From contig NZ_CP041345.1 of NCBI RefSeq assembly GCF_013265555.1, positions 2,216,581 to 2,280,580 of the forward strand: a stretch of DNA of 64,000 nt, read 5' to 3'. This document shows, piece by piece, positions 29,332 to 37,943 of the stretch. The notes beneath the pieces were generated by a model. That model worked only from the letters and a program-made list of their open reading frames with translations, ran no database searches and was not told the origin of the DNA. Positions within the stretch are counted from its first letter, which is position 1, and every line of letters starts with the position of its first letter. This DNA comes from Tenuifilum thalassicum (lineage in GTDB: Bacteria > Bacteroidota > Bacteroidia > Bacteroidales > Tenuifilaceae). Position numbers and translations under genes: made by a program.

Positions 29332-29571
29332 ATGGTCATGGAAACTCTAAATGAAAAAGAATTACGACAAAGACTCTTTGAGTATTCAAATGAAGTTGGT
29401 TTTAAATCTCAAACAGATTCACTTAAAGAAATTTTCTCTTTTTTAATGGATATCGACCAAAATTTTGTTTACACTCTACTAAAGCCAGAAGAAGCCAAGT
29501 ATATATCGGCTCACCGTGAAATAGAGGACACAATTAAACAGAAACTTGAATATGTAATTTCCAGCCTGTAG
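29332..29571 (+). CDS. Small hypothetical protein
   Basis: A 79-residue acidic soluble protein starting at ATG 29332 (a second ATG is two codons later). An upstream TTG-type extension would add an unlikely hydrophobic leader. The protein is predicted helical (ELRQRLFEYSNEVGFKSQTD, FSFLMDIDQNFVYTLLKPEE) with no signal peptide or motif that I recognise. It sits alone between recQ and recG and has its own strong terminator. Confidence 0.65.
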   Translation: MVMETLNEKELRQRLFEYSNEVGFKSQTDSLKEIFSFLMDIDQNFVYTLLKPEEAKYISAHREIEDTIKQKLEYVISSL

Positions 29572-29593
29572 ACTGAATATTTGTTTCAATTAT

Positions 29594-29617
29594 AAGGGGG
29601 CATAGTCCCCTTTTTTA
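29594..29617 (+). terminator. Terminator after the small hypothetical gene
   Basis: AAGGGG and CCCCTT form a six-base-pair stem with a seven-base loop, followed by TTTTATTTTTT. It is a good intrinsic terminator ahead of recG. Confidence 0.82.
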
Positions 29618-29653
29618 TTTTTTGTTTACTTTGTAGAAAAGTCAGACAAAAAG

Positions 29654-31762
29654 ATGAGCAATGTTTTAGATAACGATATAATGTATTTGCCAGGTGTTGG
29701 ACCCAAACGCTCCGAACTTCTCAAAAAGGAGTTAGGCATTTTTACATTTGGCGATTTGCTCTACTTTTTCCCTTATAGGCACATCGACAGAACAAAGATT
29801 TACAAGATTGCAGAGCTAACAGAAGAGCTACCATATGTACAAGTAGTAGGTAGAATTATAAACATATCTGAAGCAGGAGCAGGCCGTAACCGAAGGCTAA
29901 AGGCAATCATCACCGATGGTACTGGCACCATGGAAATGGTGTGGTTTAAGGGCATAAACTGGGTCATAAAGCGACTAAAGCCTAATATTGACTACCTGTT
30001 TTTCGGGAAAGCTTCACGCTTTGGTTCAACCTTCAGTATGGCCCATCCCGAAATGGATATTTATAGCCCAAACCAAGAGATGTTAACGGGTATGCTTCAA
30101 CCGGTTTACTCAACAACTGAAAAGTTAAAAAGCAACCATATCACATCAAAAACCATTATGGGCTATGTAAAAGCCCTGCTACCAATAGTTAAAGGTAAAA
30201 TCCAAGAAACCCTTACTCTTCCTATTATTGAGAAACACAAGCTAATGACACTACAAGAGGCTCTATTTAACGTACATTTCCCTCAAAACCCGTTAATCCT
30301 TCGAAAAGCCCAATACCGTATAAAGTTTGAGGAACTTTTTTACACTCAGCTTAGCATTCTAAGCAGGCAAAAGGTTCGTCAGGTTAGGGTCAACGGACAT
30401 GTATTTAAGCACGTTGGCGTGAACTTCAATCGCTTTTACTACGAGAAACTACCCTTCCCCTTAACTAATGCACAAAAAAGGGTGATTAAAGAGATACGCA
30501 ACGATATGATAAGCGGTAAACAAATGAACCGTTTGCTGCAAGGAGATGTGGGAAGTGGAAAAACAGTTGTAGCACTCATGTGCATGCTTTTAGCAGTTGA
30601 CAATGGATACCAGGCCTGCATAATGGCACCTACAGAAATATTAGCGAACCAGCACTTCGAGTCCATTACAAATCTTTTAGGAGATTTACCGGTGACTGTT
30701 GGCCTACTTACAGGCAGCACAAAAAAATCGGAACGCAATACGCTCCACAAGTCACTTGAAGCAGGAGAACTTCAAATACTTATTGGTACTCATGCCCTTA
30801 TTGAGGATGTGGTTAAATTCAAAAACCTTGGTCTTGTTGTGATTGATGAGCAACAACGCTTTGGCGTTGCTCAACGCGCAAAACTATGGGAAAAGAACAA
30901 CGACCCACCCCATGTACTAGTAATGACTGCCACGCCCATTCCTAGAACATTAGCCATGACAGTTTATGGCGACTTAGATGTCAGCATTATTGACGAGCTA
31001 CCTCCTGGACGAAAACCTGTAAAAACAATACATTACACCGATGCCAAACGAAACCTGGTATTTGGATTAATGCGTGAGCAAATTGAAAAGGGACGTCAAG
31101 TATATGTTGTTTACCCACTAATTAAAGAGTCTGAAAAACTAGAAAATTTAAAAGACTTAGAGGATGGTTACGAAAGCATTGTTCGTGCATTTCCTCCTCC
31201 GAAATACGTAACTGTAGTGGTTCACGGCCAAATGAAGGCCGAAGACAAAGACTACGCCATGAACCTTTTTGCTCAAGGCAAAGCTCAAATTATGGTAGCA
31301 ACAACTGTAATTGAGGTTGGAGTAAACGTCCCTAATGCAACCGTTATGGTGATAGAAAGCGCAGAACGATTTGGGCTTTCGCAACTTCACCAGCTACGAG
31401 GTAGAGTTGGGCGCGGAGCCGACGAGAGCTACTGCGTACTAGTTTCGCAAGTAAAACTTACCAAAGAATCTCGCAAAAGGCTAGAAACAATGGTTTCCAC
31501 AAACGATGGCTTCCAGATTGCCGAAGTGGACCTACAGCTTCGCGGGCCTGGTGATATAACTGGCACCTTACAAAGCGGCATGCCCTTTGACCTTAAAATG
31601 GCAAACCTAGCAACTGATGGGCAACTTATCCAGCATGTCAGAGGTGTGGTAAACGACCTACTTGACTCCGACCCCTTGCTTGAACAGCCACAGAACAGTC
31701 TGCTTAAAAATCAGCTTAACAAACTTGAGATACACCGAACCGACTATACTGGCATTTCATGA
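29654..31762 (+). CDS. recG: ATP-dependent DNA helicase RecG
   Basis: A 702-residue RecG of normal length. An N-terminal OB-fold wedge domain (about 60-150) is followed by helicase motifs: GDVGSGKTVVALMC (Walker A), MAPTEILANQHF, VVIDEQQRFGVAQRAKL (DExx box), MTATPIPRTLAMT, TTVIEVGVNVPNATVMVIE and QLHQLRGRVGRG. It remodels stalled replication forks and Holliday junctions. Its stop codon overlaps the start of the DUF3108 gene (ATGA). Confidence 0.96.
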   Translation: MSNVLDNDIMYLPGVGPKRSELLKKELGIFTFGDLLYFFPYRHIDRTKIYKIAELTEELPYVQVVGRIINISEAGAGRNRRLKAIITDGTGTMEMVWFKGINWVIKRLKPNIDYLFFGKASRFGSTFSMAHPEMDIYSPNQEMLTGMLQPVYSTTEKLKSNHITSKTIMGYVKALLPIVKGKIQETLTLPIIEKHKLMTLQEALFNVHFPQNPLILRKAQYRIKFEELFYTQLSILSRQKVRQVRVNGHVFKHVGVNFNRFYYEKLPFPLTNAQKRVIKEIRNDMISGKQMNRLLQGDVGSGKTVVALMCMLLAVDNGYQACIMAPTEILANQHFESITNLLGDLPVTVGLLTGSTKKSERNTLHKSLEAGELQILIGTHALIEDVVKFKNLGLVVIDEQQRFGVAQRAKLWEKNNDPPHVLVMTATPIPRTLAMTVYGDLDVSIIDELPPGRKPVKTIHYTDAKRNLVFGLMREQIEKGRQVYVVYPLIKESEKLENLKDLEDGYESIVRAFPPPKYVTVVVHGQMKAEDKDYAMNLFAQGKAQIMVATTVIEVGVNVPNATVMVIESAERFGLSQLHQLRGRVGRGADESYCVLVSQVKLTKESRKRLETMVSTNDGFQIAEVDLQLRGPGDITGTLQSGMPFDLKMANLATDGQLIQHVRGVVNDLLDSDPLLEQPQNSLLKNQLNKLEIHRTDYTGIS

Positions 31763-32574
31763 TTAAAAAAACACTTATAATAGTAATTTATACTCTTTCA
31801 AGTGCTTTAACTTTTTCACAAAAGGGCACAAACTGCCAAATCACTAACACTAGTTTTTCTGCAGGCGAAAGTGTTTGTTACGAGGTAAGTTACACCTGGT
31901 TCTTTATATGGACCGATGTAGGAGAAGTATGCTTTACAGTTGATGCCGACAATCGCTTTGGTAAAACTTTGCTTCACCTTAAAGCAACTGGTCGAAGTTA
32001 CAGCTTCTACGATTGGTTCTTCAAAGTCCGCGACCTTTACGAATCATGGGTTAACCCAGTTACACTTGAACCTTTTTACTATAACAGAAGAATCTACGAA
32101 GGTGGCTTTACAAAAGAAAATGAGTACTGGTTCCATCAACCCGACGACAGCATAAAAATACGAGTAAAACGGAAAAACGGCCCTAATCGCTTTGTGAAAA
32201 TTAAATCACAAAGTTGCCTATTTGATGTGGTCTCATCGGTTTACTACTCTCGTTGCCTTAACTTCAGCAGTATAAAACCAGGGCAAGCCTTCCCAATAGA
32301 TGTTCTTATGGACGAAGAGGTTTACAACGTCAAGTATCGTTTCCTGAAAAAAGAAATAAAATCTATTCCTGGTTTTGGCAAAATCCCTTGTTTGCTGTTT
32401 CAGGTCGATTTGATTGCAGGTGATATCTTTTCAGAGCAACAGAAGCTCATTGTTTGGGTTACTGACGACAAAAATAAACTTCCAGTACTTATAGAATCGC
32501 CCATAAGGGTTGGCAGCATAAAAGCACGTATAAAATCAGCAAAAGGATTACGCTATAAAATCAGGTCAATTTAA
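31759..32574 (+). CDS. DUF3108 domain-containing envelope protein
   Basis: A 271-residue protein with an N-terminal signal peptide (about 1-20, ending near FSQKG) and a DUF3108-type beta-rich body: GESVCYEVSYTWFFIWTDVGEV, TGRSYSFYDWFFKVRDLYESW, then SIRVGSIKARI-like SPIRVGSIKARIKSA at the end. The gene starts within the recG stop (4-bp overlap), so it is translationally coupled. The function of the family is not known; a periplasmic or outer-membrane location is likely. Confidence 0.82.
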   Translation: MIKKTLIIVIYTLSSALTFSQKGTNCQITNTSFSAGESVCYEVSYTWFFIWTDVGEVCFTVDADNRFGKTLLHLKATGRSYSFYDWFFKVRDLYESWVNPVTLEPFYYNRRIYEGGFTKENEYWFHQPDDSIKIRVKRKNGPNRFVKIKSQSCLFDVVSSVYYSRCLNFSSIKPGQAFPIDVLMDEEVYNVKYRFLKKEIKSIPGFGKIPCLLFQVDLIAGDIFSEQQKLIVWVTDDKNKLPVLIESPIRVGSIKARIKSAKGLRYKIRSI

Positions 32575-32654
32575 CACCTGGCTAATTAGAATCGATTTAA
32601 AAATTTAGCTAACTTAGCAGTATCAATTTTTAACCAACAATCAACTTGTGAAAA

Positions 32655-33062
32655 ATGAAAATAAAAATTTTTACCATACTCGCAGCCGTAACAATACTAA
32701 CCAGTTGTTTAGAGGGCGACAATTACATTCGCTACCGCGATTACATTCCAATGGAAGCATCATTATTACCAGACACAATGTTGCTTAATGAAACCTATAA
32801 TATTTCAATTATAGCAACTGCACCAAACGGCTGCTGGCACAGCCTTGATGTATTTGTTAACACTGAGGCCGATACCGCATACTATTTTAGCGCTTCAGCC
32901 ACTTTTGAAAACCACGGAGAAGTTTGTACTCAACAAACTGTAACACTAGACACCATTATACCTTTTACACCAAAAGTTAACAAAACCCATTTACTTTACT
33001 TTTACAACCCTAGCGATTTAAATCCAATACGAATCGACACGGTTTATATAAAGGCTGAGTAA
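32655..33062 (+). CDS. Small putative lipoprotein
   Basis: A 135-residue protein with a clear lipoprotein signal: MKIKIFTILAAVTILTSC, lipobox LTSC at Cys18. The mature part is beta-rich with no motif that I recognise (a cysteine pair at NGCWHSLD and GEVCTQQ). It lies 80 bp after the DUF3108 gene on the same strand and converges on the ChaN-like gene. Confidence 0.78.
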   Translation: MKIKIFTILAAVTILTSCLEGDNYIRYRDYIPMEASLLPDTMLLNETYNISIIATAPNGCWHSLDVFVNTEADTAYYFSASATFENHGEVCTQQTVTLDTIIPFTPKVNKTHLLYFYNPSDLNPIRIDTVYIKAE

Positions 33063-33072
33063 AGACAATCCC

Positions 33073-33948
33073 TTAATATGTCCTTGTCATTTTATCGGTT
33101 ACAACAATTATGTAATCGGCAAGATTTTTATTTTCATCGTATAAGCTACTCAAATCTTCCTGCATAACTGTTGCAATGGTTAAAACTTTCAGGCTTGATT
33201 TATAGCGCTTAACATACCAATAGATTCCTTCAAAGTTATTGGAATGATACGAACCATGAAAGTGGATAAAAGTATGTCCAACAATAAGATTTTCAACAAT
33301 GTTATGTGCCATTGTTGCGTCTTTCAATGCTTGTGCCATTGGCAAATATTCCGAATTTGAATGCCCTTGACTAGGCATTCCCCCCATTGCTAACATTTTT
33401 TTATATCCAGGAAGGTTAATATCAAATTCTATGGGCAAAGGCGCAATATACGACTTTGCCATTGGCGACAAGGCTTTTAACGTATCAAAACCCCCGCCTG
33501 CCACCATCGATGCGTATCTTCTGGGGACATTTGTGGCTATAACCTTCACCTTGTTCTCCTTAGCAAATTCTACAATAGGCTTATAATCTGTTTTGTAGTT
33601 TGGCCAAAGTTTTGCTTCTGCTTCAAACCTTTGCCTACTAATTAGCCCATTAATGTATTCATCCAATAAAAGCTGATTATCGGTTTCGAACATTTCTGCT
33701 CCAATAATCAAATTGCCACTTTTTGTTTTATACAAATCTTCGGTAAGAACACGTTCCAACCAATGTGCAATTGGATTATCGTGTAGCTCTCCAAATAGAA
33801 CTAAATCAGAGCTAGCAGCAGACTTTACAACTATTTGAAAATCTGAAACATTACCATTCTTATCAAATATAACAAATGGCTGAATGCCCTGTCCGAAAAC
33901 GTTTACAGAAATTAAACAAACGATTAAATAGCTAAAAATACTTTTCAT
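33073..33948 (-). CDS. ChaN family (haem-binding-like) lipoprotein or secreted protein
   Basis: A 291-residue protein with a signal peptide (about 1-19) and a ChaN/DUF399-type body: VLFGELHDNPIAHWLE, IIGAEMFETDNQLLLDEYING, YKPIVEFAKENKVKVIATNVPRRYA, MAHNIVENLIVGHTFIHFHGSYHS. The family includes haem-binding ChaN and a broader set of uncharacterised hydrolase-like folds; the GELHD and FHGSYH histidines are the conserved ones. No lipobox is seen. Its role in iron acquisition is possible but unproven here. Confidence 0.85.
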   Translation of the reverse strand: MKSIFSYLIVCLISVNVFGQGIQPFVIFDKNGNVSDFQIVVKSAASSDLVLFGELHDNPIAHWLERVLTEDLYKTKSGNLIIGAEMFETDNQLLLDEYINGLISRQRFEAEAKLWPNYKTDYKPIVEFAKENKVKVIATNVPRRYASMVAGGGFDTLKALSPMAKSYIAPLPIEFDINLPGYKKMLAMGGMPSQGHSNSEYLPMAQALKDATMAHNIVENLIVGHTFIHFHGSYHSNNFEGIYWYVKRYKSSLKVLTIATVMQEDLSSLYDENKNLADYIIVVTDKMTRTY

Positions 33949-33959
33949 AAAAATTAGTT

Positions 33960-33967
33960 TATATTTG
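33960..33967 (+). promoter_or_regulatory. Possible -7 element for the acyl-CoA synthetase
   Basis: TATATTTG fits TAnnTTTG and lies 67 bases before the start codon. I see no clear -33 TTTG at the right distance, so this is weak. Confidence 0.28.
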
Positions 33968-34034
33968 CGGTTGGGACTAATAAAACAAAATTTCCATAAT
34001 ATAGTTCATTTAGTACTAACCTATTCTATACACT

Positions 34035-35843
34035 ATGAACATCTCGAGAACCTTCGACATTTTAGATGCAGGCAAGGACATCTATGAGGACAGAGCAGTT
34101 ATTGCGGTAAAAAAGGATGGGAAATGGGATGAGTACAACATCGACCGATACTCGCAAATGGCTCATAATCTAAGCTATGGACTTTTGGCAATGGGGCTGC
34201 GCCCTGGCGATAAAATTGCGAACATAAGCGGTAATAGGCCAGAATGGAATATCGTTGACATGGCAATTACCCAAGCGGGTATGATTCATGTACCAATTTA
34301 CCCAACCATTAGCGCCGATGAATACCGACACATTCTCAAGCATGCCGAAATAAAATTAATTTTTGTTGGTGATAAAAGTCTTTATCAGAAACTTTTACCG
34401 TTAACTGAGGGATTAGAAAACTTTATCGGCATATACTCAACTGTGGAAAACGGAACCATTCCCAGCTGGAATGAGATTTTGGAGTTAGGCAAAAAGAATG
34501 CCCACGAGTGGGTTGATGAGCTTTTTAAAATTAAAGCATCGGTAAAACCCGACGACATTGCATCAATCATCTACACTTCAGGCACAACGGGCGTTTCGAA
34601 AGGCGTAATGCTTTCGCATTCAAATTTCTTATCAAACGTTGAAGCCTGCAAAGGCTTATTCCCACTTGAGAACGGCGATATCGCAGTTAGCTTTTTACCT
34701 CTAAGCCATGTATTTGAACGAATGGTGAACTACTACTATCAAAGCATAGGTGTTAGCATATACTATGCCGACAACCTTGCAAGAATAGGCGATGTAATTA
34801 AGGAGGTAAAACCTCATATCTTTATGACCGTTCCTAGAATGCTTGAGAAGACATACGATAAAATTATTGCTGTTGGAAAAGACCTTACTGGATTAAAAAA
34901 ACAAATCTTTTTCTGGGCGGTAAACCTTGGTTACAAATACAGCGAAATAAAAAACAGCTGGTACTACAGAACCCGTCTCAAACTGGCACGCAAACTAGTC
35001 TTCTCAAAGTGGCAAAAAGCGTTAGGTGGCAGATTAAAGCTGATAATAAGTGGGGGTGCAGCATTACAACCTAGATTAATGAGAGTATTTTGGGCTGCAG
35101 GCATTCCTGTTTTTGAAGGATATGGTCTTACTGAAACCTCTCCTGTAATTGCTGTAAATCATCCAGCCTCACCTGGTAATATCAGGATAGGGTCAGTTGG
35201 TCCGGTTGTTCCTAATGTAGAGGTAAAAATAGCCGATGATGGCGAAATCCTAATGCGCGGACCAAGCTTAATGAAAGGCTACTATAAAGCTCCAGATTTA
35301 ACCAGCATGGCAATTGACCAGGATGGTTGGTTCCATACAGGTGATATTGGTCATTTAGAAGATGGTAAGTTTTTAACCATTACCGATAGGAAAAAGGAAA
35401 TCTTTAAGCTATCAAATGGAAAATATGTCGCCCCTCAACTTATTGAGAACAAGCTAAAGGAATCATTCTTTATTGAGCAATGCATGGTTGTAGGTGAAAA
35501 TGAAAAGTTTGTTAGCGCACTTATTTCCCCTAACTTTAGCTTCCTGCACGATTGGTGCAGTAGGCATAAAATTCATTTTGAAAATAACGATGAACTAATT
35601 ACCATCCCTGAGGTAATAGCTCGTTATCAAAAAGAAATCAACCTTGTAAACAAGCAGCTTAGCGACTATGAGCAAATAAAGCGCTATAGGCTCGTTGCGG
35701 AACAATGGTCACCTCAAACAGGTGAGCTATCACCTACACTAAAACTCAAGCGCCGAACTCTTTATGAACGTTATGAAAACATACTAGAGGAGATATACGG
35801 CCACACCAAACAAACAGAAGTCAGGGGTGTAAACAAAGAATAA
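34035..35843 (+). CDS. Long-chain acyl-CoA synthetase (AMP-forming)
   Basis: A 602-residue ANL-superfamily ligase that activates fatty acids with ATP and CoA. The adenylation P-loop is IIYTSGTTGVSKGVMLSHSN, with YGLTETSPV (A5) and GWFHTGDIGHLEDGKFLTITDRKKEIFKLSNGKYVAPQLIE (A7-A8) further on. The C-terminal catalytic lysine lies near the end. It is the FadD15/Bacteroidota subtype, slightly over 600 residues. It would supply acyl-CoA to the dehydrogenase module at the left end. It is flanked upstream by a divergent ChaN-like gene and followed by a strong terminator. Confidence 0.93.
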   Translation: MNISRTFDILDAGKDIYEDRAVIAVKKDGKWDEYNIDRYSQMAHNLSYGLLAMGLRPGDKIANISGNRPEWNIVDMAITQAGMIHVPIYPTISADEYRHILKHAEIKLIFVGDKSLYQKLLPLTEGLENFIGIYSTVENGTIPSWNEILELGKKNAHEWVDELFKIKASVKPDDIASIIYTSGTTGVSKGVMLSHSNFLSNVEACKGLFPLENGDIAVSFLPLSHVFERMVNYYYQSIGVSIYYADNLARIGDVIKEVKPHIFMTVPRMLEKTYDKIIAVGKDLTGLKKQIFFWAVNLGYKYSEIKNSWYYRTRLKLARKLVFSKWQKALGGRLKLIISGGAALQPRLMRVFWAAGIPVFEGYGLTETSPVIAVNHPASPGNIRIGSVGPVVPNVEVKIADDGEILMRGPSLMKGYYKAPDLTSMAIDQDGWFHTGDIGHLEDGKFLTITDRKKEIFKLSNGKYVAPQLIENKLKESFFIEQCMVVGENEKFVSALISPNFSFLHDWCSRHKIHFENNDELITIPEVIARYQKEINLVNKQLSDYEQIKRYRLVAEQWSPQTGELSPTLKLKRRTLYERYENILEEIYGHTKQTEVRGVNKE

Positions 35844-35850
35844 TTACCTA

Positions 35851-35879
35851 AGAGGCTGCTTTGTAAAGCAGCCTCTTTT
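35851..35879 (+). terminator. Terminator after the acyl-CoA synthetase
   Basis: AGAGGCTGCTTT and AAAGCAGCCTCT form a stem of about 12 base pairs with a short GT-A loop and a T tail. It marks the left edge of the AT-rich island. Confidence 0.88.
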
Positions 35880-36705
35880 CGTACAAACAATACTATTTAA
35901 GGATTCACAAAAACCTGTTAAAAAAAGTGCCCCAACCCAATTTATTAAAGTTTTGAGCCAATATGTAAACTTAAACATTTCATTCTAGGTTTGAAAACAA
36001 AACTCCAAGTGACCTTTAGGTTTAACATCAATTAACCACAATCATAAATAAAGTATTAACTCGCATACACAAAAACAAAAGAACAATTTATTTAGCCTTA
36101 CTTCAAGTAATTACAAAACCAATAATCCAAACACAAATACCATTTATCTATTACAAGCAAGCAAAAAATTATCCTCAACTAAAAAAATGAAAGAGCTATT
36201 TTCTTAGTTGAACTAGTAAAAGTAAAAGCAAAATAATTAATTTTAAACTACTGAATTAAAGAACAATATACATGACAAACAACAAGATAACTCTAAAAAA
36301 CATATTCACTGTAGAATATTTCTTGCGAACGTTCGACAAACTACTTGGCTCGCAAAAGCCTTCAGTTTAAAAGCATGTTGTGCTGAACTCAATCTTTGCT
36401 AATCTTGTGAGCAACAAGTTAAAAGAAAATTGATAAAACTATTGACTTAAAATAAATAAATCATCGAAATCGTAAAAAGAAATTCTGTTCATGAATTCAT
36501 GCTGCTTGAGAACCAAAATTGAGAAAACATACTCAATCAATGGGTAAAGAGTCATCTAAATTTACATATTTAATTTGTTGATAGAGAGTGCAGCATTGAC
36601 TTTAATACGATATGAGAATTAGGCAACATAAATCTTAAGAGCTTTTGCATGAAGTGAAACAATAGCAAAATTAATAGATTAACTTAAAGAAATAGGTTAT
36701 AAATT
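35880..36705. other. AT-rich gene-poor stretch, left flank of the defence island
   Basis: No supported gene. The DNA is AT-rich compared with the flanking genes and resembles remnants. From ATG 36272 a 32-codon frame runs to a TAA and continues in the same frame for about 20 codons (including LNSIFANLVSNKLKEN) to a TGA, which might be a decayed gene. I recognise nothing in it, and it could be chance. No transposase or inverted-repeat ends are seen. A TAGGTTTG (35986-35993) fits a -7 motif but has no -33 partner. Confidence 0.5.
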
Positions 36706-37542
36706 ATGGCTAAGAATAAAATAAATGTTCAGGGTAGTGAAATAACAATTATTGCTATCAATGAGCAAGACTATATTTCGCTAACAGATATTGCTAAATA
36801 TAAAACCGATGATGCAAGTGCGGTTATAGGGAATTGGATAAGGAATCGAAATACAATTGAATTTTTAGGCATGTGGGAAACTTTGTATAACCCAAATTTT
36901 AAACCCCTCGAATTCGAGAGGTTTAGAAAACAAGCTGGGCTTAATGCATTTACACTTTCTCCCAAGAAATGGGTAGAATCTACTAACGCAATAGGCTTTG
37001 TAGTGAAATCAGGCAGATATGGTGGAACTTATGCACATAAAGACATTGCATTAAAATTTGCCAGTTGGATTTCCGTAGAATTTGAATTATATATAGTTAA
37101 AGAGTTTCAACGGCTTAAGGAAGAAGAGCAAAAACAATTAGGTTGGACACTCAAACGTGAACTGGCAAAGATAAACTACCGTATTCATACCGATGCCATA
37201 AAGGAAATTCTTATCCCTAAAAATCTGACTAAAAAGCAAATATCGTATATTTATGCTGATGAAGCAGATGTCTTAAACATGGCATTATTTGGTAAAACAG
37301 CAAAACAATGGCGCGATGAAAATCCTGATAAAAAAGGGAATATACGCGATTATGCAAATGTAAGCCAACTAGTTTGCCTATCAAATCTCGAAAACTTAAA
37401 TGCTGTTTTTATTAATGAGGGATTAAAACAAAGTGAACGACTTGTTAAACTCAACCAAATTGCCATTAGTCAGATGAAAATTTTGTTGTCTGATAAATCT
37501 GTAAAGATGCTAAACCCTGAGAAAGACAAGCAAGATGAGTAG
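36706..37542 (+). CDS. KilA-N domain-containing protein
   Basis: A 278-residue protein with an N-terminal KilA-N domain (about 5-120): ISLTDIAKY, VIGNWIRNRNTIEFLGMWE, GLNAFTLSPKKWVESTNAIG, RYGGTYAHKDIALKFASWIS. A helical part follows, with a C-terminal block (KGNIRDYANVSQLVCLSNLE, RLVKLNQIAISQMKIL). KilA-N is a DNA-binding-type domain common in phages and mobile DNA. It lies 400 bp upstream of the Gabija pair in the same AT-rich island. It may be a phage-derived regulator or part of the defence cassette; neither is proven. Confidence 0.85.
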   Translation: MAKNKINVQGSEITIIAINEQDYISLTDIAKYKTDDASAVIGNWIRNRNTIEFLGMWETLYNPNFKPLEFERFRKQAGLNAFTLSPKKWVESTNAIGFVVKSGRYGGTYAHKDIALKFASWISVEFELYIVKEFQRLKEEEQKQLGWTLKRELAKINYRIHTDAIKEILIPKNLTKKQISYIYADEADVLNMALFGKTAKQWRDENPDKKGNIRDYANVSQLVCLSNLENLNAVFINEGLKQSERLVKLNQIAISQMKILLSDKSVKMLNPEKDKQDE

Positions 37543-37943
37543 TAATAAACTTTAAAGCTGTTTCAGCAAATTTTATTGATTCTGTTGTAAAAATGCTTTG
37601 TAATAATTGAGAAATTAAAAATTGTAAATAAATGAAATTCGAATTTAATACCAACAAAACAAGAATGAGAAAAACACCGATTGCAATAAAAAAAAGAAAA
37701 AAATTATATTGCTTTTAAAACATATCCTGTTTTCATAGTTACTTATAAGAACAAACTGTTCAGAAACTATTTATTTTGTTTTTAAAACACAGAGAATCTG
37801 ACTATCATACTCGTTTTATTAACAAAGAAGAGTAAGAGAAACGCTTAATGGAGAAGACATGTACATTTTAATTACCAATTCTAGATATAAAACTGTAAGA
37901 CTTCGTAACGTTAAACTTAGTTCTGGCAAAACACAGAAAACAT
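37543..37943. other. AT-rich spacer between the KilA-N gene and gajA
   Basis: No supported gene. A 28-codon, lysine-rich frame (37632-37718) and a 39-codon frame overlapping the gajA start (from 37859) exist, but neither has other support. No promoter matching TAnnTTTG stands out, and I see no tRNA or repeat. Confidence 0.4.
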
